A stretch of DNA of 64,000 nt from Limanda limanda (taxonomy: Eukaryota; Chordata; Actinopteri; Pleuronectiformes; Pleuronectidae), in assembly GCF_963576545.1 (NCBI RefSeq), contig NC_083655.1:17374204-17438203 (forward strand). Direction: 5' to 3'. The notes beneath the pieces are model-generated. The model searched no databases. It had not been told where the DNA came from and saw only the letters and a program-made list of their open reading frames with translations. A program made the position numbers and the translations under genes. Of this stretch, positions 49,330 to 62,100 are shown piece after piece; position 1 is the stretch's first letter, and each line of letters begins with the position of its first letter.

Positions 49330-51375
49330 ACAGCACATACATAAAGAACACAAACACATTCTCTCTCTCACACACACACACACACATGTACAGACATACA
49401 CGTGTGAATACAACACTCTGAACAATAACATAAACACACTTGAAAGAACACTCTTCTTCCCGCTGTGTGCTGCCCTGAGTTGAGCTCCCTGCTCTGACAT
49501 GAAGGCAGTGGAGGTCTGACTGTCTCTGCTCCGCTGAGCTCGTGGTCGACCGTCCACACACTCTACCTGTGTCCACACAGACACTACTTTTTGCACACTT
49601 TATAATAACAATGCTGCGCTAAAAATGCAATATGCAGCTCAGCCTTCCTCTCAACGGAATTGAGTGAGTTGACCGCCTCTGTTTTTTTTTTTTGTGTTAC
49701 AATTTTGTGCAGTTTAAGGACCTCGGTCAAAAATACAAATACTTTTCAGTTTCTCATTCTGCTTTGGGGTTAAATTTAACAGGACACTCGGCTCCAAACG
49801 TGTAAACCAAAGTTTGTCAGACAAAAGATTAAATGTCTGGATGGCATTATGAGAATAGAAGAAAAACGTATTTGACCGAGGTCCTTTCTCATCTCAGCAT
49901 GCTTTTTGTTCTCAGAGCATCTTGCCTTAGCAAGCACATCTGTATAAGTGCAGGACTGACCTGACTTTTCTCCAGTGTTTGTCTTTCCCCTGCTCTGTCC
50001 TGTGCTTGATCCCAACCCCCTCCCAGCACAGACTCTATGAACTTAATGCTTCGTATAGTGAAACTCATCAAGCCAACCGATCTTGTGTTCCATCTCACCA
50101 CTCTCAGTTGAAAGCTCGGATCAGCTGTCTCTGTTGTCCACACAACTGCCTCATTTCTTCAGAATATAATAGAGTTACCCAGTGTTGGGAATGACGTTTC
50201 ACTGCTTTTATTGACTTGCACTTCAAAACCATTGGTCTGTTTTGAAGAGTGCGTAAATCAAATAGATTGGCACCAGCGAGCGTTCCACTGGGTGCAGAAT
50301 ACGAGGGAACCACTTAAAATTGCACAGCTTTTTTGTAATGAGTTGCTTTAATGGAGTGTGACCGACTGGCACCCCTCACTCAGACAGATAATATCAGTAA
50401 TATCACTGGCATTGCAGCAGTCTTTGATATGGATTCCTTTGTCTGTACAGAGACAAAGGAAAAGTGTTCAATATTAAACAGGGCAGTGAGTCATGGGGGT
50501 GTTTCCATAGAAGTTGGAAAATCAAAGAAAGAGCCATGCGCTCCACATTGCTAATGGATTTCACAGTACTCCTATCTCTGTGTTTGTATCTGAGCAGCAG
50601 TTATAAATGTACTGTACCTCTGATTATGTTTGTGGTATTTGAGTGCTGGTATACAGGCTGGGAAATTTAGTTCAGAGAGTTAAATGGTGCAACAGGGATG
50701 GTGAAAAAGACATGGAGAATATGTCTTATCACACTTTGGAACTTATTTTTTAAATGTTTTTAATTGCATGGGAAATTCTGTGTGCCATATTTTTTACGTT
50801 TGTTTGTCCAGTGTATGACCTTCAAATGCTGTTTGCTACAAATACCTTAACTTATATTTAGCTGAAAATATAACTTTGCATACAGGTTTACCATTTAGAT
50901 TTAATGGTACAATAATATCGGACAAAAACTGAAGTAAGCTTTTACTTATTAAACTGCTATCGCTGTCTTTTTTGTGTTCGAAAACACATTTAAATATGTA
51001 AAGTTATAAATTGTGTGTATTTTAGGAATTTGGTGGGATAATTCCTGTATGAATTGTAAAGCTGAATGTATGCAAATGTCACTACAAACCGCCCTGTGTA
51101 TTAAAAAAAAAAAAAAAATCTTTTTTAATTCAAAATGGATGTGTTGCATACTGAGTTTTGCTGTGAAGCCAGAGATGTGTACAACTTGAATGGGCTCTTT
51201 GACTAACAATGAGGGATTTCTCTTTTCTAGTAATTGCTTTAATGTCCAAGTTTTTCATGACAGAATCACCAATAACTCTGTTGCCATGTTGGAAATGTCA
51301 CTGTTAGGTGATGGGTTTTTCACTCAACGCCCTTCACATTCCTCTGTCCTCAGAATAAAGACTTGTGTTTAAACA
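49330..51375 (+). other. rab18: rab18 3' UTR
   Basis: A CT/CA tract at 49361-49386 follows the stop codon. ATTAAA at 51100-51105, in front of a run of about 16 A, and AATAAA at 51354-51359 are candidate poly(A) signals. The latter is followed by a T/G-rich sequence. The A run followed by T6 could fold back. The length of about 2 kb is plausible for this gene. Confidence 0.6.
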
Positions 51376-53600
51376 GTGTCCGAGGAACCACCAGACCCCA
51401 GACGTGTGATCTATCTAAATCATCTTTTTGGCAGTCTTCTCAGGAAACACCACCACTGCCATAACTCACACTAGCAATGCTTTAACTGAGATGTGCATAA
51501 TTCCTGGGCGATTATGAAAGGGTCGGGCCTGGCAGCCGGAGCGAGGACTCTCCCCTTGTAGCATATCCCTCATCTGTTGCCACAGTCCAGGCAGCCGTCT
51601 GGAAATATGTCTCAGTCAAACAACATTGGAGGCATACAGCATAATAATGCCTTCATGTGGTCCAACCATGTGCTGAGCTGTAGCGCTGCTGTTTCCTCGT
51701 GCCTTCACTGGAAAAACATCAGATATCCTAGAGGCTGAGCTGACAGTTTATATATTTTTTGAGAATAACTTATAGAGGTGGTTGCTCCACATTCCTTTCA
51801 TTGTCACATCATGATAGAAGTAGTGCAGTGTGGAGAAGACTTTCTCTTATCCCTGTATAGTAATACCTCACTACTGAAAACTCAACAAAGCTTATAACAT
51901 TACATTGGAAATGTTATTTAATCAAGTTAGATGATTAATTGAAATGTTGTGTAAAGTAGTTTCAGATTAATTATTTTATTTTTTAAAGTAAAGCACATAA
52001 TCTCATATCTGGATGCTACCATGCCTACAATGACAATAACAGACAGTTGCCGTTTGCTGATTATCAATACACCCACAGCACAGATGAGGCCAATGGAAAT
52101 GTGATCGAAAGTGATTGCAATATCATTGCAATTCAGGGGACATTATAAAAGTCACCAGATGCAATGAAAATCCATTCAATAGCTGCCCAGATGAGAACCT
52201 CAAACGTCATGGTGAAAAGTCAGAGATCACCAGCTCGGTGTGCTTCACTGACCCGTGCTTTCTGGGCCATAGACTTTCATTGTTGCACAGCAACTCGAAA
52301 AGACTTCAACGAAGTGAGGCCGTTGTGGAGGTGGAGAGCCTTACTTTCTTTGGCACATCCACACTTAGTAACATGCCAGACCCCCAGAACCATCTTGTCC
52401 TGCTCCACCTTGTTGCCCCAGAAGTCTGAGAGCAGACCTGCAGGGAGGGTTTGATGGACTGCTTTCTGCTCTGCTGTCTGTCCCGAGCATGCAGCCAGGC
52501 GCTAAGCTAACAGAGCGGATCTGGCTCTCGTTAACACAGTCTTGTCTCTCTGCTCTTCCTCCGCCTGCCGTGGCGGCGGGCTGTATGGATTAGCACTCAG
52601 ATGAGCCCCTCATGAGAGCAGTCATGCTGTCATGTGTAAAAATGTTACGAGACGTCGGGCATTGTTTCATAAGGTGTTGGGTTCCAAGACGTCACTCAGT
52701 TTGTCAGGCTCATTCACGGTTTGCTATCAGGTAATTGTTTTGCCATAGTGACTTTTAAGAGTAAGGAAGAGTGAGAGGATCATTGGAAAGATCATCCTTC
52801 GCCACAACCTGAATTCTGAATTGTTTCGAGGAACTAATATGTTCGCCATAAGGTCGGCTTTGCTTCGTTGTAGGGCGGCCAGGTGCAACCTTAAGGCGCT
52901 GAACAAGAGTTCAGGGCCTTACGGTTTTGGGTGTAAATCATTTTATAAACAAGACCAGTCCATTTGTTTTCTTCAGACAACTTTCCTTGTTCTGAACAAA
53001 AAGACTCGAAGGCACCTGTAGGTCTGCGGACTGTTTGACTGTTTACGTTCAGAGTTGAGGTAGAGGAAAATACCCCTTTGCTCCTGCACTTTCCTTTCTA
53101 GAATCAGCCAAAGTCGAGCTCTGGCCTCTCTTAGGTTACCCTCTGCGCACCAGAGGACCGTGAGGTAATGACCGGCATGCCCAGAACTGATGGCTCTGTC
53201 ACTGCAGGTGGAAACACTTTGATTATGTGAGACCTTGTGTTTACATTGTTGCACCCGTTTACATTTAGACCCTTTGACATTTCATCAAGCAACGGGAGCG
53301 TCCCGTTTCAGAGCCCTGATCTGTTTTGAGCTGTGTGACCTGCTGTGGGGCTCAGTGTCCTCTTGGTAGGAGAAAAGCCAGTCGACCTCCTTCTTATTGA
53401 CCACCCAAAGCTCTTACAGGTCTCATCCACACACATTCATACAGCGCTTGTCTTTTGAACACAGCTCTTCACGAACACACACACACAGAAACCAATGGTA
53501 CACCTGGGTCAATTTGTAGTCCAGTGTCTTGACATGAGGACTTACCCTCCGATGGACGACTCCCTCCACTTTCTGAGATAGAGTGCCCGATATCAAATCT
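51376..53600. other. downstream intergenic sequence, possible conserved noncoding blocks
   Basis: No exon found. Segments 51460-51680 and 52480-52640 are repeat-free and G/C-balanced, a texture common in conserved noncoding DNA near developmental genes. In human, MKX lies near RAB18, but nothing homeobox-like is visible in this window. Confidence 0.35.
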
Positions 53601-53627
53601 TGAATCTTGTGTAGCCTTAAACAAGTA

Positions 53628-53750
53628 TTTGATCTCTGGTTACTCAAAGCAACTCACAGATCAAGCAATTAGGAAGTAGGTCTTTAAGAGGGGATATGTC
53701 AGGGAAGGCCTTGAGAGCAAATAAACTACCAATATGGCCAAATAGAAATA
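53628..53750 (+). repeat. local duplicated segment, copy A
   Basis: Aligns with 55408-55549 in the same orientation. Shared runs include AATTAGGAAGTAGGTCTTTA and GTCAGGGAAGGCCTTGAGAG. By eye about 80-85 percent identical outside one insertion in copy B. Confidence 0.8.
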
Positions 53751-55407
53751 ATATATTTAATATTTCAGCTGATGTGACTACATGAACGGTCAGAGTAAAA
53801 CCATTTTAAGGAAGAAGTCCCATCAGGAAATGCCATGGGTTCTGTCAACACAGAGGCTTAGCCACATCCTCAGAAGCAGCACGCCTGTATGTGTACCCAT
53901 CAATCACACGGGGCCTCCCATAACTTAATAAGAACGGACAGGAAAACCTCTGCACTTGTTTGGTGTGAACCTCTGGCATTGGATCCATGTAAGTCAATTC
54001 AGCTATAACAGGGCTGTAATTGAGTTTCATCATATTTGATACTCTGTCAATCTAATTTAAACCTAAATGATTGTATTGTAACCCACACGTGTTATTTTCA
54101 AAAACACGGCACCCTGTGCACAGGCCCTAAAGAAAGCAGGAGAAGGGGACGCCTCATCCTTGAAGAGAAAACTCCTCTCGCCGTGGGGGTTGCTTTCATC
54201 CCGGCCTCAGGTTACTGGGGAAATAAGCAAACAGGCTCAGGACAGGCAGGCAGCAGGGGCACAGCTGCCTTGTAGAAACAAAATAGAAGGATGAGTAATT
54301 TCATTCATCATTCCACAACCCATAATTCCCCTTGTCCATGGTGCTCCTGTCCCGTGTGGCATACCTCTGGCCACACACTGATTCTGTGACCGTGTCGTCA
54401 TCCGGTGTATCAGGACACCAGTCCGGATCTTACTCATGCTACCGCTACAACATGGAAGCAAATACGCATGTACTCAGGCCATCGGCTTCTATAATAAACT
54501 AATCACTTTGTATCAACAAGGGTCGGGTGTAAGCTTTCCACATGCGTCAAACATTTTCATGGAATAGACACATGCTTCTACTGAAGAGCTTTGTTCCTAG
54601 TGAAAAAAAATCCACGTTAATAAACTCCCTTTTGGGTGAGATGATTGGCATGTATAGAAACAAATTCATTATTTTGTATAAATAATCTGGCCCCTATGTT
54701 GTAATTGCACTGCTTATTTTTCTTTGCCAAGCTGATCTGGATTTTTGGGGTCGGACCAGAGAATTTGTTGTAAACCACCAAGACTAAAAGACTCCCCATT
54801 TCACTGTCTTTGAAGAGACAAGGAGGTCTGCAAGGCCATGGAAGCTGTTTTTTCCACCAGGTCAGACCTGAGCCGTGCAGAGTTTAGGGACCGGGTTCAT
54901 AGGTTTAACTTTTTGCCATTTTCCTCATGTCTTGTGGGGTCTTGTTGCTTGAGGCGTCAACCTAGTTACAGCTCCCCATCACTGTTTTCTTTCCTGACCA
55001 TTTTCAGTCCTTTGTGCCTTGGATGTAACCCAAGTTAAGGTTTATTACTGCAAACCACAGGAAACTCAGACTCTCTGATTGTATAGTGGACAATTGAATT
55101 TGAAAACACAAAGCCAACCTCTACCTCTCCCACCCTCCCACTAGCAAGCAAAAGTCAAATAAAGCACTCTCCAAGGAAATCGTACCCAGGTCACAAAAAC
55201 ACAAGACACTTCATATGTACATTAGGTTCTTTTAATTCAGTCTGTGCGTATCCTCTATCCACTTTGTCGCAGGATTTCCTTTCAATCAGATTATGAGGAA
55301 TAACAGAGGCGTGACAAGTGTTTTGTAACCACATAGCTTGCAGGAGTCATTTAGTGGGGTTCACCCACAGGTACTTCTGTCTGTCTTATGACATGGGAGA
55401 AGACGAT
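53751..55407. other. intergenic sequence between the duplicated segments
   Basis: No exon or RNA gene recognised. Confidence 0.4.
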
Positions 55408-55549
55408 GTTTGATCTCAAAGCTACTCACGGATCAAGAAATTAGGAAGTAGGTCTTTATGAAGTGATTTGTCAGGGAAGGCCTTGAGAGCAAAATACAAA
55501 TGGTTCAATCACAAATAAACTACAAATATGGCCTAATGGATGAATAGAA
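55408..55549 (+). repeat. local duplicated segment, copy B
   Basis: The counterpart of 53628-53750, with about 20 extra bases around 55493-55512. A MITE-like element starts about 75 bases further on, which is absent after copy A. Confidence 0.8.
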
Positions 55550-55622
55550 AACATACAACTTAAACTTAATGTTCACTGTGATCCATGGCGAAGGTAGCTC
55601 CGGATATCAGTGGACAATTAGC

Positions 55623-55854
55623 TCAAAACATGGTGTAAATTAGCTTGTTTCGAGTCAAAATTGAATGTCGGAGCTTGGCTTACGCCATAGAAGCGTTTTT
55701 TACGTTTGAAGAATGGGTCACCATTTACTTCAAGTGTGTTGGATTTGGCTGCAACACTGTTTTGTGGACTCAAACACTTCACCCACCCCTCAATTGGCAC
55801 AGTGGTGAGTAGATATGGAGTGAATTTTCATTTTTGGGTGAACCATCCCTTTAA
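55623..55854 (+). mobile_element. MITE-like element copy 2
   Basis: Related to 12226-12512. Terminal part reads TTCATTTTTGGGTGAACCAT then CCCTTTAA. No transposase and no visible left inverted terminus, so 5'-truncated or decayed. Confidence 0.7.
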
Positions 55855-57338
55855 CCTACTACAGTTGTTCACTTGTAGCGTGTCTGTTAAGAACTGAGTG
55901 TGGCAAGTGTTAAGTTGACATACCAGATGGTTTGTAACTCAGAAACGTCAGGGGAGACGTCATTGGAAACGGTTTGGTAAAGTGCCTTTCAATCAAATGC
56001 CGATATTTGGCAAGTGATCACAAGAACTATCTGACTATCAACATCTACTACGGTTGGCGAAGCCAGTGAAGAAGAGTGAAAACATGTTTCCCAATGAGAA
56101 AAACCTCCATTCTTTGCTTTTCTTTAAATGAATTAATACTCTTCAGTTCTGATATAACTGATCCTATCTGATAACCTCTTCAGGAGACGTCATTGTTGTT
56201 GGCGAACATTCACTTCTTGTCACACCTAAGATATGTCTGTGGCTGCCAGCTGCCAGGACGCTGATTGATTTAAAGCACTGTTGTACGGCCGTGAGCAAAT
56301 AACTTCTGGAGTCTGGAAAGATGGATTCTCGCTTGTGAGTAACCAGCTGCCTCTCAAGGTAAAGTGTGGTTGACATATGTATCACTTATTTTGTTTGTTA
56401 ATGTATATAGATTTTTCATTTGGTAGAAGAAAAACGATTCTGGGCTCAACTCACCTTACCTCACCGCTAAATCTGCGGTGAGGTAAATCTAAATCTTACT
56501 ACATTTTGTTTTTTGTAGGCCAATGCTGTTCATGGAATTCAGAGAAGCACTGTTTTTATTGTTTGTTTCAGAATGAGGAAACTGATACCTTCAGATGCCG
56601 TAGACTTGCTAACCAGCTGTGCATGCATGTGGTCATTCTTTTAATGCCGTCCTGCATGCATTGACTTTGACCGTGTTTGTGTGTGGGGTGTAATGGTAGC
56701 TACAGTACTGGGGGCGGCTATTTTGTCTACACCTCACCACCTCCAGTTGCAATATGGCTCACATTATTACCCTGCTGAGCTACAGCTTGTCTAAACGCTG
56801 CAGAGCTCTCTTCTCCCTTTTCTCTCTTTACGCCAGTTTTCACAAACATCGTGCCCAGAGCAGGCTTGTAATGAAAGACCAACTCCCCCTTCCTCCACCG
56901 TGCTTTTGCCTCGTGCCCTCCTGGGGCTGTGAACAGATAGTGTAACAACAGTGTGTGTGTGTAGCATGGTTCTGCTTCCACACAGTTCAAACCTTGGCTT
57001 CATGTTCGTGGGGCCCGGAGTGGCTCCCAAAATTCACTTATGGTGTTGGATGCCTGGGCTCGGCTTCCCAGCAGGCAGCGGTGCCGAGCTCAAATATTTA
57101 CATTCATCCCATCAAGCAGCAGACAGTAGCACATATTTGTTTCAGTGATGTCATGTGCTGCCATCCATTACCACCTCCACAGTGAAGGACTAGGCTAGAT
57201 GGATGGATGTTTCTCGCCGTTATCTGTGTCTTCTTCCCGTGTCCGAAACTAACATTGCTTAAGATAAAGACAGAATTTACCATTTGATGAGTTTTTGATG
57301 AGAAGATAGAGACTATTGTCATTTTCAAGCTAAACTAG
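55855..57338. other. intergenic sequence, nothing recognised
   Basis: No gene or clear repeat. A short direct-inverted CTCACC/GGTGAG pair near 56450-56485 is probably trivial. Confidence 0.4.
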
Positions 57339-58130
57339 TGTCATGACCATAGAGGTCCTATGGATCAGAATCCAGGTCACAGGTTCCCCAGCTCATCCGG
57401 AGCAATGACATGCACCTGGAACCTCCCTCTCCCGGTGACATCAGCTGAGGCTGGGAGGGTTTATCAGGAGGTTTGGTTTCCTTGTTCAGTTGGTTGTTTT
57501 GTTGTAGGAGGGTTAACACCTTCAGTTGGTTCTCCTAGTCTGTGGTTTTGCTTGTCCTAAGAATTTTTCATTTTTATTTCCACCACCCAGCATTTTTGGG
57601 CCTAGGTTAAATTGTTCTTTTATATCCTATCTGTTTACTACATTTAGTGGGTGATGGTTGGGGACTGTATTCCCAGTGTTACCTTTCAGAACCCAAGGAC
57701 CCGTTTTGTGGGGGGGCTCGTCCGGGATATGAATGAAATAAACCTGTATTTGCATGTATTTTATTGGTCACTCTTAAGTGAAAGAGTTCATTTGGGGGCA
57801 TTTATGGAGAATATGACTTGGGAGGCATTGAATTAATGCAAAAAGGAATACTTCATGCAAAGTGATCACCAGTTTGGCATTACTGTGGCATCAGGTAGCA
57901 GAAAAGATTCAATGAAACTGGTTTTAGTCACTGTTGTTTGAAAACAGATCCTCATCTATGGTTCTGAGGCTAAATCAGAAAGTGTGGGTGAAGAGACAGA
58001 TACCGAGGAGGGTGGCATTGATCCTGTTAGCGATTTGGGCTTAGAGCAACTAGAAATGAAGCTCAAGCTAGAGAAAATACTTTGTCATGACAACACTGAC
58101 AAGTTTTGATTTGGATGCTTCATTAACCTG
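57339..58130 (+). mobile_element. LTR-retroelement remnant (putative LTR, tRNA-Pro primer-binding site, decayed leader)
   Basis: GGGGGCTCGTCCGGGAT at 57712-57728 is the 17-base complement of the 3' end of tRNA-Pro, the classic primer-binding site of many retroviruses and some LTR retrotransposons. About 370 bp before it could be the LTR, possibly starting TGTCATGACC at 57339. Its 3' border is unclear because no CA lies right before the site. Downstream, an interrupted acidic Glu/Leu/Lys-rich frame at about 57943-58109 could be decayed gag. No pol motif and no second LTR are seen, so it is a fragment or heavily eroded. Class (Gypsy-like or retrovirus-like) is not assigned. Confidence 0.55.
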
Positions 58131-58691
58131 CTACTGTCACGAGAGTGTAGCCATCTACACCAAGAAATGGGATAAGGCGTAATGAATGAGCTTAGAGGAA
58201 GAATTCAGAGTGTTGCACAGCGTGCGCTCTGTAGGCAATGAAAAGGCCATATTTGCCAAAGGCCATGGGGGGACTTATATCACACAGTTCACTCTAAACG
58301 GCTACTGTACACAGAATAGAATTGATGTGTCCGCTCTAGCCAGTGCAGGCATCCATCTATGGGCATCATTTAGTTTCAGCATATGGCACGAACTGATTCA
58401 ATTTCACCGCAAAACATCAAATAAAAAATGAAACTTAAGTCCAGATAAATCAAGAGACCTGTAACGACAGTGTCAATAATTCCTAGTCTGGTTTTCCTTC
58501 CAGTGTATACCTAGGATTTGTGCACTCTGACTTCAATTTATGTTAATAAAAACATTAAAGTATTAAAATTCTAGTTATTGTAGGTCTCACTTTCCACTTC
58601 CCTCATTTTCCAGCCCCCCTTTAGTGTGATTTTACGCACCGTTAACTTTCTGTGTTTTGGATTTTAGCTCTCAAAGTAAATTCCAGTTACA
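58131..58691. other. sequence 3' of the LTR remnant, nothing recognised
   Basis: May include further eroded internal retroelement sequence. An 81-codon frame at 58186-58431 has no recognisable domain. Confidence 0.35.
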
Positions 58692-59141
58692 TTAAAGGAG
58701 ACATATTATGCTTTTTTTAGTCTTTTTCCTCTAGTGTGTTAGGTGCTTTTTTTGTGTGTGTGCATATGTAAAAGCTCCGCAAAGTTAAAAAGCCCGAAGT
58801 CCACGATAACGGTAGCTCCTCTCACCAAAAGAAAACGCTGTCAATAACCAATAATTCCACCCAATAGTTACCATATGACATCATGATTTCCCACATTTAG
58901 CACAACTAGCACCTAGTCTGGCATGCCCCCTAACTGAGCCAGTTAAAGCGAAAGCATATAGGCCAACAGTATAGCTTCATGGGGGGGGGGGGGGGACAGT
59001 AAAACCAAGCATTTCAGACAGAGGCTGAAAAGAGGAGCTGCAGTAATAGACAGTATCTGGAAAGTGATGTTTTTTGATCATGAGAGTGTGAACCTCTTCA
59101 AGTAACATAATCTATGAATATGGACAAAATATGTCTTCTTA
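58692..59141. mobile_element. 450-bp terminal-inverted-repeat element (non-autonomous)
   Basis: The left end TTAAAGGAGACATATTATGC is matched in inverted form by AAATATGTCTTCTTAGA near 59127-59143. Interior phrases (GTTAAAAAGCCCGAAGTCCA, CATTTCAGACAGAGGCTGAA, GAGGAGCTGCAGTAATAGAC) are familiar from a common fish element. It contains a G15 run at 58981-58995. No coding capacity. Confidence 0.65.
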
Positions 59142-62100
59142 GAAAGACCGGGTATTATGAAGTATTTTTTCAAAAAGGATAAACAACTATTAACTTGCAT
59201 AAATGGTAAAATTACATAATTTAAAGAAGTTTACAAACTTCTCATTGTCACAATTACATTGAGTATTTAGACTCTGAATCAAACCTCATTAGAATCAGAC
59301 TTCAGATCAGGGTGTTGTGAAGCAAGTTATGATCTTTAGATGCCAAGGGAGAGGGCGGGTCTAATCATACTCACTGAGTCACTGTAGCTTTTTGTGAATA
59401 ATGATACATGTTCAAGTGCCCAAATCCGATCTGGGAACATGAGAGTGGACAGCATGAACATCCGCAGCCGCAAACAGTCCAGCAGGACGTCTCTACTCTG
59501 GTCGTCATTAGATATTCACTTTTTTTTTTCCATTATGTTTTCTATGCCATAAAAATACAGAACTGCTCTTGTTCCAGACGGCCTTACTAATTGAATTTAA
59601 AAGTGAAGTGTAAGAAATGAAGTACCAACTGACTGAATAACACTTTTTGCAATGATAGCCAGAGAATAACAACTAATAGTTTGTATGACAGCATCATAAA
59701 CATGCAGGAAACAAATGCTGATCATATTTTAAATGTTCAATTCCAGAAGAAGCATAATCTGAGACAAGCTAACATTATTGGGCTAAATGTGTTGAAAGAT
59801 TAATGAGTGTTTGATGCAGCAGGTCGTCAACCCGACCACACAACACACGTACCCACACTCCCTGGACAGGATTAGATGTAGTTTTTTTTTGGCCCACTAA
59901 AGCAAAAATGGTTGCGGTGAGTGAAGTCGTAATTGGGCTTCATCAAATCACGAATCACCCGTGACGAGATCGTGAATCCAGACAGCTCTGCAGTTTTACA
60001 CCAAACATGTGTATATATTTATCTGACCAGGGGGAGGAGGGTGAAAAATAAAAATAAGGGTTCCATAAGTAACATCTGGAGTAGTGGGCTCCTGCATTGG
60101 CAGAGTGCGCCCATTCGATTCCAGATTTATGGTAACATTACAGTTTTGGCTCCGGCTTTGCAAAAGCAACGCGGGCCTATTTATTTGCTCGCCTTCAAAA
60201 CTGGCTGCCACACTCATGCCACGCTGCTTGCCAGGTCCAGCCTCTCACTCCGGGTCTTTCTGCCTCCACCTCCCTGTGTGTTTCAATATCACAATATGCT
60301 CTTATGAAATGGTCAAATGTGTGCGTGTGTGTACATCTGTGTTTAATACCTTCTTTTTTTTTTACATTCAGACTGTTCTGTAATACCATCCTTGTAAAAA
60401 TATGTCCTGGGCGTTTCACTGGTCACATGGAGGCCTGCTTAGTGAGGGATTTATCCATGTGACAATCAAGAAGGTTTGACCCACCACCCTGTTCCTTTTT
60501 CACACAGTAACTCACGCACGTCACCCAGCAGACGTGTGTTTGAATCCCGCTGCAGTCCATCAACAATGTATCTTTTTGCTCCCAAACACAAAGTGTTAAC
60601 GTGAGAGGACCTTTCAGTCTCTCTCCAGGCCTCGCTCGCTGCCAAACCACATTCCACCGTCGGCTGCCATTTCTTACATCTGCTGCATTGACGTGGTTTC
60701 ACTTGACTGTAGTGAGGAATTTATTTAGCTTTTCTGTGATGAAATATTACACAGAGACACCAGGCCCTGCTCTCCACTACGTCTTATTTGTGATCCCCCG
60801 GCTGTCGTTATGTTGTGAGTGGTTGTGGCTTCTGTTTTACTCCGCATTTGCCCGGCGCTGTTGCTGCTGCTGCTAAAACTCCCAGCATGTGGTGGAAACA
60901 CGCTCTGCCCTCACAGGGCTCAAACATCGTAATGTGGATGTCAGGGTCCTTAATACTGAAAGTAGATAAATCAGGAAGGCCCGAGAAAAATGAAACTGTA
61001 CACTTTAACCTCTACCCTCGGCATTTACAGGTGGATAAACAGAATTTAAAAGCAGTCCGTCAGAAAGAAGAAAAATCCCAATAAAATACTTTGTCAAAGA
61101 GGTGGGGGAGTGATAAGAGAAACAAAGAAAGGCAAAATAGCAAAAACGGTCAAACCTGCACAAAGAGCATTTACCTTCGCTAAGGCCGACAGTCACCTTA
61201 TGACATTTTTGATTGGACATGTACCAAATTGCTCACAATCGTAAATATCAGTTCCCTAAATATCAGTTCCTTTTCATTAAGATCCATTAAATCTCTGGAA
61301 AATCAATGAAAATGTTTGAAAACATCCTATTTCACAATGTTAAAGAAAGCCACACAAAATGTGATGGGATCTTTCTTGGGTCATTCAACACCCCTCCACA
61401 ACATTTTATGGAAATCAGTTGATTTGTTTTTGCGTAATCCTGCAAACCAACAAAAGAGCACAGAGGAAAACATACCCTCCTTGGCAGAGGTAATAACAGT
61501 GGAAAGAAACGATGATGTGGAACGTGAACGTGGTTCATTCCTAACAATGATCCTACAGAGACTGATTGCTCAACTCTTCACTTCCCCTCAGCTCTAGAGA
61601 GCTGTTCAGCCAAAAAGCTCCGATAAAACCGCTGCAATGAAGCTATACAGTGAACAAACAGTAGTGTAGGATGTGGAAGCTGAAAAACAGATTGCTTTTT
61701 CAGGAGTTGTGTTGTATTGAACCCACATTGGTCAGGGAGCCAGAAACACGACTCCAAATGAAGGCGAAAGCTGCTCTGTGGCTGCTGGATGAATAAATGT
61801 TTGCATTTGCCATTATAGTAGATATGGTGATAAACTGTCAGTTGGGTTAACAGCATTTTATGATGCTCCCAAGTGAGCAAAATAACGAATGTATTTTAAA
61901 GAAAAACAAGTAAAACATTTTTTTCAAATTGGTATTGAATTTTAATATTGTAATAGGTAAATCCTCCTTCGTGTATGTCTACCCGATTATTTACATTAAA
62001 TAAATATTCTAAAATATTTAGCTTTTTAATATAATTTAGACTTAACAGTCATTTATCAATGTTTTCACAGCCTCTCAAGGGATAACATTGACATTATCAG

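Noticed and set aside
60530..60560. tRNA B-box-like GTTTGAATCCCGC
   Set aside because: No A-box at the right distance, no acceptor or anticodon stems; at most a tRNA-derived SINE trace.
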